Shown here in pieces: positions 33,732-41,838 of a DNA stretch of 64,000 nucleotides. This DNA comes from Nesterenkonia sp. F. GTDB taxonomy: Bacteria > Actinomycetota > Actinomycetes > Actinomycetales > Micrococcaceae. The notes under the pieces were generated by a model. That model saw nothing but the letters and a program-made list of their open reading frames with translations, ran no database searches and had not been told where the DNA came from. Position numbers and translations under genes: made by a program. How positions within the stretch are numbered: the first letter of the stretch is position 1; each line of letters starts with the position of its first letter. The stretch spans positions 1-64,000 of the forward strand of contig NZ_AFRW01000118.1 in the NCBI RefSeq assembly GCF_000220985.1, written 5' to 3'.

Positions 33732-34974
33732 ATCGGGCCGGGCCGTCGCCGAAGTCGGGGACCTCGATCCGCCGGCCCCCGTCGCGCATCGAGTCGTGGG
33801 CGACGATCCCCGGGGCGGTGAAGGCCGCCGCGCGCCACGCGTCGACCGGCGGACGCTCTCCGGTGACCACGGCCCGGACGAAGTCGTCGGCGAGGAAGTG
33901 GTGGGCGCCCTCGTGCCCGTTGGGCGCGCCGTCGTAGGCCGCCGGCAGCCGCGTCCGGTCGTGCACCGCGGCGGTGCCGGAGGTGAAGGCGGCGTGCAGC
34001 GCCGGGTCGACGCCGGCGAGGTCGGCGTCGTCGACGTCGCCGCGACCGGGCACGAACTGCTCGGAGATGTCGCGGGACTCCTCCTTGTCGTTCCACACCG
34101 TCTGGTGGGCGAGCTGCTCGAAGCTGGCCCGCGTGCCGAAGAAGCGGAACCGGGACTCGCGGATCGGGGAGGGATAGCCGACCCGGCGCATCTCGTTGGT
34201 GCGCAGCACGCCGCCGTCGGAGAGCTCGAAGAGCGCCGTGGCGTTGGAGACGTCGTTGTCGAACATGCTGACCTCGCGGTCGAAGACGCCGTCGTCGCGA
34301 TCGTCCGGCACGCCCAGGCAGCTCACGCTGACCGCCCGCGCGGGGATCGCCCCCAGCACGCCGCCGACGGCGTGGGTCGGGTAGAGCATCGGCGGGTAGC
34401 TGGCGGTGGCCTTCCAGTTCTCGCCGCCGCTGTGCTGGTAGGCGGCGTAGAAGCCCAGATCCATGTCGTGGACGTAGTCACCCTCGCTGTAGAAGACGCG
34501 TCCCAGCGCCCCGCGACGGTGCTGCTCGCGGACGTGGACGGTGGCGGGGTTGTAGTAGCTGGTCTCGCCCATCATGTAGGTCAGACCGGTGCGCTCGACC
34601 GCTGCGAGGATCTGTTCGATCTCGGTGATCTCCACGGCCATGGGCACCGCCGAATAGACATGCTTGCCAGCTTCCAGAGCCTGCAGCACCAGCGGAGCGT
34701 GGGTCCAGCGCTGGGTGAAGATGGCCACCGCGTCGACGTCGGAGGCGAGCATCTCCTCGAAGGTGTCGTCGACGGTCGCGCCCTCGAGGCGATCGGCGAG
34801 CTCGCGGGCGCGCTCGGGACGCAGATCGGTGACGCGCAGTCCGCCGACGCCGGGGTGCAGGTCCCAGAGGGCGGCGAAGGAGCCGGAGAACTGTCCCGCG
34901 CCGACGATGCCGATGCTGACGCCGCCGGCGTCGGCGTCCAACGGCGCGGCGGGCTCGAGGGGGAAGGCGATCAT
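33730..34974 (-). CDS. Gfo/Idh/MocA family oxidoreductase
   Basis: 414 residues. The N-terminal Rossmann domain has SIGIVGAGQFSGSFAALW; the C-terminal alpha/beta domain is recognisable from MGETSYYNPATVHVREQHRRGALG onward. The usual catalytic EKP is replaced: the strand reads AGKHVYSAVPMA, with no Lys at that position. His-Asp-type residues further on (YPPMLYPTHAVGG) could serve. It may therefore act in a way other than simple hydride transfer to a sugar carbonyl, or belong to the subgroup with VYSAVP. No operon partner; palindrome copies flank it on both sides. The substrate is probably a sugar or inositol derivative, but this is unproven. Confidence 0.9.
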   Translation of the reverse strand: MIAFPLEPAAPLDADAGGVSIGIVGAGQFSGSFAALWDLHPGVGGLRVTDLRPERARELADRLEGATVDDTFEEMLASDVDAVAIFTQRWTHAPLVLQALEAGKHVYSAVPMAVEITEIEQILAAVERTGLTYMMGETSYYNPATVHVREQHRRGALGRVFYSEGDYVHDMDLGFYAAYQHSGGENWKATASYPPMLYPTHAVGGVLGAIPARAVSVSCLGVPDDRDDGVFDREVSMFDNDVSNATALFELSDGGVLRTNEMRRVGYPSPIRESRFRFFGTRASFEQLAHQTVWNDKEESRDISEQFVPGRGDVDDADLAGVDPALHAAFTSGTAAVHDRTRLPAAYDGAPNGHEGAHHFLADDFVRAVVTGERPPVDAWRAAAFTAPGIVAHDSMRDGGRRIEVPDFGDGPAR

Positions 34975-35021
34975 GGTGTCCTCTCGGTCCGGGTGGTCGC
35001 TGGCCGGCGCCGCCCGATGCA

Positions 35022-35081
35022 GATGACTCCGCGGAAACGGCGGGAAAGACGGCCCATACCCACAGTTTCCACGGAGTCATC
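35022..35081. repeat. Palindromic repeat copy E, degenerate hairpin
   Basis: GATGACTCCGCGGAAA opens the left arm at 35022 and TTTCCACGGAGTCATC closes the right arm at 35081; 20 of 23 positions pair. It lies downstream of the small CsbD-like gene and upstream of the oxidoreductase start. The most worn of the five copies. Confidence 0.75.
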
Positions 35082-35123
35082 GGTCGGTCGCGGGCGACGC
35101 CGAGGCGTGTTCGCCGCGACGCC

Positions 35124-35306
35124 TCAGAACTTGTCCTTGAGCCCTTCGCCGAACTCCTGGGCATCGTTCTTGACCTGGTCGACGCCCTCACCGACGCTGT
35201 CGGCCTCCTTGACGTCCTCGACGGTCTCCCGGCCCTGCTCCTTGGCCTCCTGAGCCGCCTCGCCGGCCTTCTCCTTGTACTCTCCGAACGTGTCGCCGAG
35301 TCCCAT
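35124..35306 (-). CDS. Small acidic helical stress protein (CsbD-like/Rv0909-like)
   Basis: 60 residues from the ATG at 35306: MGLGDTFGEYKEKAGEAAQEA followed by charged, Gly-spaced helix-forming sequence ending EFGEGLKDKF. The start MGLGD and repeated KEKAGEA resemble CsbD-family general-stress proteins and the small Rv0909-like (annotated as antitoxin-like) proteins of actinobacteria. The GGAG tract is weak (AGGGAGA). There is no toxin partner nearby, so a stress protein is the better guess. Function not established. Confidence 0.75.
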   Translation of the reverse strand: MGLGDTFGEYKEKAGEAAQEAKEQGRETVEDVKEADSVGEGVDQVKNDAQEFGEGLKDKF

Positions 35307-35490
35307 CACATTCTCCCTTCGGTCTGGAGTCGGGCACTGGGCACGGTACCGACAGTTCCCGACGGAGGTCACCCCCTCGCGCCCGATCCGAACTCCGCCT
35401 GCACTCGGCCGGAGGACAGACTCTCCACCCCAGGTCAGCGCGGGACGTCAACTCTGGTCCGGGGTCGACTGCGCGTGGGATCCTCCTGAT

Positions 35491-36054
35491 ATGAGCCTCC
35501 CTGACCAGCCTGCCGCCCGGCACCGGTCCGTGGCCGCGACGTTCTCCGAGCACGTCGCCGGCGTCGAGGACTGGGACGCGCCCGCACCGGTGCCCGGCTG
35601 GCGCGCCCGCGACGTCGTGGGCCATCTGACCCGCTGGTTCCCGGAGTTCCTGCGACCCGATGGGCTGGAGCTCCCGCCGGGCCCGGACGACTCCGTCGAC
35701 CCCGTCGGGGCCTGGGAGCATCTGCGGAACCAGGTCCAGGAGCTGCTCGAGGGCCCCGAGTCGCGGCGTTCGTTCTCGCACCCCGAGCTGGGCACGATGC
35801 CGCTGGAGGTCGCCGTCGACCGGTATTACACCCCCGACGTCTTCATGCACACCTGGGACCTGGGGCGGGCCGCCGGCCAGGACGTCCAGCTGGACGAGGA
35901 CTATTCCGCCGAACTGCTGGCGGGGTTGGACCGGATGGACGACGCGCTGCGCGCCTCCGGCCAGTTCGGCCCGCGCGTGCCGGTCCCCGCCGACGCCCCG
36001 GTGCAGGAGCGGCTGGCCGGGTTCATCGGCCGCGATCCGTTCTGGAGGCGCTGA
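35491..36054 (+). CDS. DinB-like/mycothiol-dependent maleylpyruvate isomerase superfamily protein (TIGR03086-like)
   Basis: 187 residues from the ATG at 35491. The N-terminal pattern RSVAATFSEHVAGVEDWDAPAPVPGWRARDVVGHLTRWF (about 12-50) with a conserved His in GHL, then DxFMHTWDLGRAAGQD (His-x-x-Asp) gives the metal-site layout of this actinobacterial superfamily. Such proteins are often mycothiol-linked detoxification enzymes, but most have no assigned reaction. Its 3' end overlaps the convergent GNAT gene by 32 bp. Confidence 0.88.
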   Translation: MSLPDQPAARHRSVAATFSEHVAGVEDWDAPAPVPGWRARDVVGHLTRWFPEFLRPDGLELPPGPDDSVDPVGAWEHLRNQVQELLEGPESRRSFSHPELGTMPLEVAVDRYYTPDVFMHTWDLGRAAGQDVQLDEDYSAELLAGLDRMDDALRASGQFGPRVPVPADAPVQERLAGFIGRDPFWRR

Positions 36055-36601
36055 GCGTCCCCACCGGGCGCATCATCGTCGTCCGCGGCCAGCGGTCCAG
36101 CCCGTGGGCCGCCTCCTCCCGGAGTCGAACGCCCAGCTGCGGGCCGTGCCGATGCGGAGGCAGATCGACGAATCCCAGGCGACGATAATGCGGCGCGTTC
36201 CAGGGGATCTCGACGAAGGTCGTCAAGGTCAGCCGCGCCAGCCCACGGGCCAGGGCCCAGTCGGCGGCGACGTCGAGCAGCCGCGCCCCGATCCGACGGC
36301 CGGCGACCTCCGGGTCCACCGAGACCTGCTCCACATGTGCGGCGTCGTCCAGCTCCTCGACGAGCAGGTAGGCCCGGGCGGTGCCGGCGACCTCGACGAG
36401 CCACGCTCCTCCGCGGGCGACGAACCGCTCCAGGTCCCGGGGAGCGGGCGGCTCGTCGTCGGCGATCGGATCCATCGCCGTGCCGCGGAACATCTCGCCT
36501 GCGGCTCGTTCGATGCGCGCGATCGCCGCGTGGTCCTCGAGTCCGGCTGCCCGCACTCGCTCCCCGCGTCCGTCCCCGCGTCCATCCCCGCGTGCGCCCA
36601 T
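36023..36601 (-). CDS. GNAT family N-acetyltransferase
   Basis: 192 residues from the ATG at 36601, which has AAGGAG five bases upstream. The first 15 residues are a Gly/Arg/Asp repeat (GDGRGDGRGER). The GNAT core follows: RAAGLEDHAAIARIERAAGEMF, acceptor-side WLVEVAGTARAYLLVEEL, and the acetyl-CoA segment VEQVSVDPEVAGRRIGARLLDVAADWA, ending NAPHYRRLGFVDLP. The C-terminal tail overlaps the neighbouring gene's 3' end. The substrate is unknown. Confidence 0.88.
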   Translation of the reverse strand: MGARGDGRGDGRGERVRAAGLEDHAAIARIERAAGEMFRGTAMDPIADDEPPAPRDLERFVARGGAWLVEVAGTARAYLLVEELDDAAHVEQVSVDPEVAGRRIGARLLDVAADWALARGLARLTLTTFVEIPWNAPHYRRLGFVDLPPHRHGPQLGVRLREEAAHGLDRWPRTTMMRPVGTLSASRTDRGR

Positions 36602-36709
36602 GCCTCTCCTTCCCCGAACCGTCCGGCGACGCGCCGGCCTGTTCCCCCGCCGACCGTGCTGTGCCATGCTCATCCCATCATCGTCGACAGGATCGCAGGA
36701 GGTCATCCG

Positions 36710-37465
36710 ATGAGCCCGTCGCCGCAGACCCCGCACAACTCGCATCCGATGGACGACGCCGGCGCCGGCGCACCGTCCGAGCGCCCGCTGAGGATCGTCG
36801 CCGTGCTCTTCCCGCACGTCACCCAGCTGGACTTCACCGGTCCGGCGCAGATCTTCTCCCGGATGCCGCACACCGAGCTGCATGTGGCCTGGCACCGCGT
36901 CGAGCCGGTGCCCACCGACGGCGGCTTCTCCATCCTGCCGACCACGACCTTCGACGACGCCCCGCAGGCCGACGTGCTCTTCGTCCCCGGCGGACGCGGG
37001 GCCTTCGAGCTGCTCGAGGACGCCACGGTGCTGGCGTTCCTGCGGCGGCAGGCGGCCACCGCCGAGCATCTGGCCAGCGTCTGCACCGGCTCCTTCCTGC
37101 TCGCCGCGGCCGGTCTGCTCGAGGGCCGGCGGGCGACCAGCCACTGGGGCTCGCTGCATCTGCTGGAGCGTCTGGGCGTCACGCCCACCGCGGAGCGGGT
37201 GGTCCGCGACGGTCCGGCGATCACGGCGGCGGGCATCTCGGCCGGCATCGACTTCGCCCTGCGGCTGGCCGCCGACCTGCACGGCGAGGACGCGGCCAAG
37301 CGCATCCAGCTGCAGCTGGAATACGACCCGGATCCGCCCTTCGACGCCGGCGCCCCGTCCCGGTCCGACGCCGACGACGAGCTCGCCCACGCCCAGATCG
37401 CGGCGATGACCGAGCTGCGCGGCGAGGTCGTCGACCGAGCCGCCGCCCGGCTGCACGCCGGCTGA
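36710..37465 (+). CDS. DJ-1/PfpI family protein, isonitrile-hydratase-like
   Basis: 251 residues. GATase1-like fold with RIVAVLFPHVTQLDFTGP at the N-terminus (Asp41 in TQLDFTGP), PGGRGAFELLED, and the nucleophile-elbow Cys125 in SVCTGSFLLAAAGLLEGRRATSHW. The Asp/Cys pair and the TSHW segment match isonitrile hydratase (InhA) and the N-terminal part of AraC-type regulators; here there is no DNA-binding domain. SD AGGAGG precedes the ATG. The reaction is inferred by family only. Convergent with the uracil permease. Confidence 0.9.
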   Translation: MSPSPQTPHNSHPMDDAGAGAPSERPLRIVAVLFPHVTQLDFTGPAQIFSRMPHTELHVAWHRVEPVPTDGGFSILPTTTFDDAPQADVLFVPGGRGAFELLEDATVLAFLRRQAATAEHLASVCTGSFLLAAAGLLEGRRATSHWGSLHLLERLGVTPTAERVVRDGPAITAAGISAGIDFALRLAADLHGEDAAKRIQLQLEYDPDPPFDAGAPSRSDADDELAHAQIAAMTELRGEVVDRAAARLHAG

Positions 37466-37468
37466 GGC

Positions 37469-38883
37469 TCAGCGCCCGGGACTCTCCGGGCCCTCTGGAG
37501 TCTCCTGCTCCTCCAGATCGTCCCGGCCCACCGGACTGGCGAGCGCGTCGTCGTCCTCGGCTGCCCGCCCCCGGGGCCGGTGCCGCGCAGCCGGGCGACG
37601 GCGCCGAGCCCGTGATGGATGGCCAGCGCGGCGACGCTGCCGAGCGCGATGCCCTCGAAGACCACCTCGCCGAGAGTCATGGTGAAGTTCGCGACGGCGA
37701 TGATCAGCGGCACCCCGGCCACGGCCAGGTTGATCGGGTGCGAGAAGTCCACGCGGTTCTGCACCCAGATCCGCACGCCGAGCACCCCGATCATGCCGTA
37801 GAGCACGGTCCCGGCGCCGCCGAGCACGCCCACCGGCACGGTCGCGATCAGCGCGCCGATCTTCGGCAGCAGGCCCAGCGCGACGGCGAAGAGCCCGGCG
37901 ACCAGATAGGCCGCGGTGGAGTAGACCTTCGAGGAGGCCATCACGCCGATGTTCTCGGCGTAGGTGGTGGTGCCCGAGCCGCCGCCGGAGCCGGCGAGCA
38001 TCGTCGCCGCGCCGTCGGCCATCAGCGCCCGACCGGTGACCGGATCCAGGTTCCGCCCGGTCATCAGCGCCACCGATTTCACATGTCCGACGTTCTCGGC
38101 GACCAGCACCAGCACCACCGGCACGAAGAGCCCGACGACGCCGAGGTGGAAGCTCGGGGCGGTGAACTCCGGCAGGCCGACCCAGGAGGCCTCGGCGACG
38201 CCGGAGAAGTCCACTTCGCCGCGCAGCACCGCGACCGCGTAGCCGACGACGACGCCGACCAGCACCGACAGCCGGCCCAGCAGCCCGCGGAAGACCACTC
38301 CGGCCAGCAGCATCGCCGCGATCGTCGCGAAAGCGGTGACCGGGGCGGCGTCGACGTTGTCCCAGGCGGCCGGGGCGAGGTTCAGCCCGATGAGCGCGAC
38401 GATCGCGCCGGTGACCACCGGCGGCATGAGCACCTGGATCCATCGGGTGCCGGCCAGGTGGGCGATCAGCCCGACGAGGAACAGCCCCGCCCCGGCCATC
38501 ACGATCCCGCCCAGCGCCCCGGCCATGCCGTACTGGCCCATCGAGGCGCCGACCGGCGCCAGGAAGGCGAAGGAGGAGCCCAGGTAGGAGGGCACCCGGC
38601 CGGCGGTGACGATCAGGAACAGGATGGTGCCCAGCCCGGAGAAGAGCAGCGTGGTCGAGGGCGGGAAACCGGTGATCAGCGGCACCAGGAAGGTCGCCCC
38701 GAACATCGCGACCACGTGCTGGAGTCCGATGCCCAGCGTCCGCGGCCAGCTCAGCCGCTCGTCGGGTGCGACCACGGCCCCCGGCGCGACGGCGACGCCG
38801 TCGCCGTGCAGCCGCCAGCCGAGCCCCGGGATGCCTCGGCGGCGCGCGGGCGCAGTGGTCTCGGTCGAAGTGCTGGCGGGCAT
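37469..38883 (-). CDS. NCS2 uracil/xanthine permease, C-terminus apparently frameshifted
   Basis: Nucleobase:cation symporter-2, most like UraA: LQHVVAMFGATFLVPLITGF (first span), and the substrate-site block FVPVVLVLVAENVGHVKS with SGTTTYAENIGVMASSKVYS. About 12-14 spans in roughly 471 residues. After LRGTGPGG the frame has no stop and would continue antisense through the neighbouring gene. In the next frame the sequence reads GRAAEDDDALASPVGRDDL and stops at 37469, just before the convergent DJ-1 gene, a normal polar C-terminus. A C5 tract at 37568-37572 (G5 on the coding strand) lies at the junction; one missing G restores the frame. The transport core is intact either way. Confidence 0.88.
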
Positions 38884-39221
38884 GGGTCCCCCGTGGTGCT
38901 GCCGGTGCGGATCGCGGTCGGCACGACTCTACCGGGCCGCACGGCGGGGCCGATCGACGGCGTCGCGGCCTCGGCCGGCCCGACCGACCGTCGCGACGCG
39001 GGAGCCGCCGAGGTGCGGATGCGGACTCTCCCACCCTCCGCTCACGACGGGGCGATCATGGGCGTCTCTCATGCTGGACACCCCTGGTGTCGTGAGGCGC
39101 AGCACGCCGGTTCCGCTGCTAGCGTGCACACTCGTGTGATCATGCACACAGTGCATGCCAGGCGTGCCCCTCGGGCATGCCGCACGCGGTCCGACGCACC
39201 ACCAGTCGAAGGAGCCCGGTG
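38884..39221. other. 338-nt divergent region between uracil permease and DASS transporter
   Basis: It must hold both promoters. TGCAC-ACA-GTGCA (about 39143-39155) and GTGCACACTCGTGTGATCAT (just upstream) are short inverted repeats close to the DASS start and could be an operator for an unseen regulator. No gene with a ribosome site or recognisable domain. Confidence 0.4.
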
Positions 39222-40838
39222 ATGACCTCCCACCCCGCACCCCCCGATGCCGAGGGGACTCGAGAGACCGCCGGCCCGCGCCCAGGAGCCTCGGAGGAGC
39301 ACGTGCCGCACGCCCGACTCTGGACCGGGCGGCTCCTCGGCCCGGCGCTCGGCGTGCTCGTCTACCTGGCGAGCAGCCAGGACCCCGCACTGAGCACGGA
39401 TGCGGCGATGACACTGGGCGTCGCCGTGCTCATCGCCGTCTGGTGGATGACCGAGGCCCTGCCGCTGGCGGTGACCTCGCTGATGCCGCTGCTGCTCTTC
39501 CCGGCGCTGGGCATCTTCGACATCGACCAGGCGACCAGCCAATACGGCGACAAGATCGTCTTCCTCTTCCTGGGCGGCTTCATCATCGCCCTGGCCATGG
39601 AGAAGTGGAACCTGCATAAGCGCATCGCGCTGCTGACGATGAGCGCCATCGGTTCGAAGCCCCGGCAGCTGCTGCTGGGCATCATGATCGCCACCTGGTT
39701 CCTCTCCATGTGGGTCTCCAACACCGCGACGACGATGATGATGCTGCCCATCGGCGTCTCCGTGCTGACCATGGTCGCCGGCGAGAAGCTCTCCCACCTG
39801 CCCGCCGACCGGCGGCCCACCGACGAGGACGACCCGGTCACCGCGCTCTCCGGCGATCGCGACACCCGAAACTTCGCCATCAGCGTCATGCTCGGCATCG
39901 CCTTCGCCGCCACGATCGGCGGGCTGGGCACGCTGATCGGCAGCCCGCCCAACCTCGTCATGGTCGGCGTGCTGGAGGATCAGTTCGACACCACCGTCAG
40001 CTTCGCCGACTGGATGAAGCTGGGCGTCCCGCTGTCGCTGGTGTTCCTGGTCGTCGCCTGGCTGATGCTCAGCCGGGTCATCTTCCCCACCACCATGAAG
40101 GACGCCATGGGCGGCCGGGACGTCGTCCGCGAGGAGCTCCGCACGCTCGGGCGGATGTCCCGCGGCGAATGGAGCGTGCTGGCGGTCTTCGTCTCCACCG
40201 CCCTGCTGTGGATCTTCCTGGGGCAGCTGCAGAGCATCGACTGGCTGGTCGCGGCCCTGCCCTTCGTCGCGGGCCTCAACGACACCAGCGTCGCGATGGC
40301 CGCGGCGGTCGCGCTCTTCCTGATCCCGGTCTCGGCCAAGGACGGCGTGCAGGCCATGGACTGGAAGACCGCCCAGCGCGGAGTCCCGTGGGGCGTGCTG
40401 CTGCTCTTCGGCGGCGGCCTCTGCCTCGCCGCGGCGATGAGCGAGACCGGCGTCTCCGACTGGATCGGCCAGCGCATGGAGGGACTCGGCGTGCTGCCGA
40501 CGGTGCTGCTCGTCGCCGCGGTCTGCCTGCTGACCCTGCTGCTGACCGAGCTGACCAGCAACACCGCGACGTCGACGACCTTCCTGCCGGTCTTCGCCGG
40601 CTTCGCCGTCGCGATCGGCGTCGACCCGATGCTGCTGATGGTCCCGGCGGCGATGGCGGCCACCTGCAGCTTCATGCTGCCGGTCGGCACGCCCCCGAAC
40701 GCCATCGTCTACGGCTCCGGCTATGTGACCATGCCGCAGATGGTGAAGGCCGGCGTCTGGCTCAACCTCATCGGCGTCGTGCTGATCACCGGCATGACGA
40801 TGCTGCTGGGCGGCTGGGCCATGGGCCTGGAGGTCTGA
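39222..40838 (+). CDS. DASS/SLC13 family sodium:dicarboxylate (or sulfate) symporter
   Basis: 538 residues, about 11-12 spans. Both signature motifs of the family are present: SNTATTMMMLPIG (about 165) and, in the second repeat, ELTSNTATSTTFLPV (about 447), which form the sodium and carboxylate site. PVGTPPNAIVYGSG near the C-terminus matches bacterial succinate/malate carriers of the VcINDY type. ATG with AAGGAG eight bases upstream. It stands alone between the uracil permease and ectoine genes. C4-dicarboxylate import is the likely role; sulfate or citrate is possible. Confidence 0.94.
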   Translation: MTSHPAPPDAEGTRETAGPRPGASEEHVPHARLWTGRLLGPALGVLVYLASSQDPALSTDAAMTLGVAVLIAVWWMTEALPLAVTSLMPLLLFPALGIFDIDQATSQYGDKIVFLFLGGFIIALAMEKWNLHKRIALLTMSAIGSKPRQLLLGIMIATWFLSMWVSNTATTMMMLPIGVSVLTMVAGEKLSHLPADRRPTDEDDPVTALSGDRDTRNFAISVMLGIAFAATIGGLGTLIGSPPNLVMVGVLEDQFDTTVSFADWMKLGVPLSLVFLVVAWLMLSRVIFPTTMKDAMGGRDVVREELRTLGRMSRGEWSVLAVFVSTALLWIFLGQLQSIDWLVAALPFVAGLNDTSVAMAAAVALFLIPVSAKDGVQAMDWKTAQRGVPWGVLLLFGGGLCLAAAMSETGVSDWIGQRMEGLGVLPTVLLVAAVCLLTLLLTELTSNTATSTTFLPVFAGFAVAIGVDPMLLMVPAAMAATCSFMLPVGTPPNAIVYGSGYVTMPQMVKAGVWLNLIGVVLITGMTMLLGGWAMGLEV

Positions 40839-41140
40839 GCCGAACCGAACACGGTCGGGCACGGGCTGATCCGCGACGAGCGCGATCCACGCACTGGAAG
40901 GATGGCGCAGATCACAGCATAAGAAGGACTGTTGACCGCCTATGCATCACAAGACGATAACAGTCTGCGCATTTCTTCGCGCATTTCTCCCAGCCTCCTC
41001 GCATCGTCATGATGACGGGGATCGCACGGGATGAATATTCACCGCGGAAGGCGACGCGGGACCGCGATCACCCCGTGCGGACGCCGCAGAGACGGCGTCC
41101 ACGGTTGATTCGTCCTCCACGGTCAGTATCGTGGGGCGCG
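40839..41140 (+). promoter_or_regulatory. Upstream region of the ectoine operon
   Basis: 302 nt with local AT richness unlike the rest of the window. Distal promoter candidate: TTGACC (40932-40937), 17 nt, CGATAA, flanked by the inverted repeat GACTGTT/AACAGTC (40927-40933, 40959-40965). Just downstream is a 12-nt-period direct repeat GCGCATTTCT (40967-40976 and 40979-40988). Proximal promoter: TTGATT (41105-41110), 16 nt, TATCGT (41127-41132), eight bases before the ectA ATG. Two start sites could give basal and osmotically induced expression. Confidence 0.5.
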
Positions 41141-41671
41141 ATGCCTGACTCCGCAGACAACCCTGCCCATTCCGGGGAAGAGATCGAGCTCCGTGCCCCC
41201 GTGCTCTCCGACGGCGCCGCCCTGTGGCGGATCGCCGAGGGCACCGGCGTCCTCGATGTGAACACCCCGTACGCCTACCTGCTGTGGACCCGCGACTTCG
41301 CCGCCACCTCGGTGATCGCCCTGGTCGACGGCCGCCCCGCAGGCTTCATCTCCGGCTACCTGCGCCCCTCCGACCCGCAGACGCTGTTCATCTGGCAGGT
41401 GGCCGTCGACTCCGAGTTCCGCGGCCGCCGCCTGGCCTCCCGGATGCTCGCCGACGTCGTCGCCCGCTCCGGCGCGTGCCGCCTGGAGACCACCATCACC
41501 GCGGACAACGCCGCCTCCATCGCGCTGTTCACCGGGCTCGCCCGCGACCACGACACCGAGATCACCCGGTCCGACCTGTTCACCGAAGACCTGTTCCCCA
41601 CTCAGCAGGAGACCGGCGAGCACCACGCCGCCGAGGACCTCTACACCGTCGAGCCGCTGCGCTCGAGCTGA
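41141..41671 (+). CDS. ectA: L-2,4-diaminobutyrate acetyltransferase
   Basis: Acetylates diaminobutyrate in ectoine synthesis. GNAT protein of 176 residues from the ATG at 41141. Typical EctA segments: [33 protein letters not shown], acetyl-CoA loop [23 protein letters not shown], and [21 protein letters not shown]. No Shine-Dalgarno; TATCGT ends eight bases upstream, so it is probably leaderless. First gene of ectABC; no lysC-type kinase or ectD hydroxylase is adjacent. Confidence 0.97.
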   Translation: MPDSADNPAHSGEEIELRAPVLSDGAALWRIAEGTGVLDVNTPYAYLLWTRDFAATSVIALVDGRPAGFISGYLRPSDPQTLFIWQVAVDSEFRGRRLASRMLADVVARSGACRLETTITADNAASIALFTGLARDHDTEITRSDLFTEDLFPTQQETGEHHAAEDLYTVEPLRSS

Positions 41672-41838
41672 GCGGGCCCCAGACGCACGACGTCGGCCGC
41701 CGCGACCGGGAACCGCCCGGATCCGCGGCAGCAGCGCAGCGGCACCCGCCGCAGGCGCCGACCAGCCGCCGTCGACCGCACCGAACCCCCATCCCAGACC
41801 GCGGCGCGCGACGCCGCATCACGGAGGAGACCACACCC

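Noticed and set aside
35124-35306. Toxin-antitoxin reading of the small CsbD-like gene
   Set aside because: No companion toxin gene is adjacent; sequence is more like a general stress protein.
36337-39222. A 961-codon open frame on the plus strand across the DJ-1, uracil permease and upstream region
   Set aside because: Out of frame or antisense to real genes, with low-complexity Arg/Pro/Gly composition.
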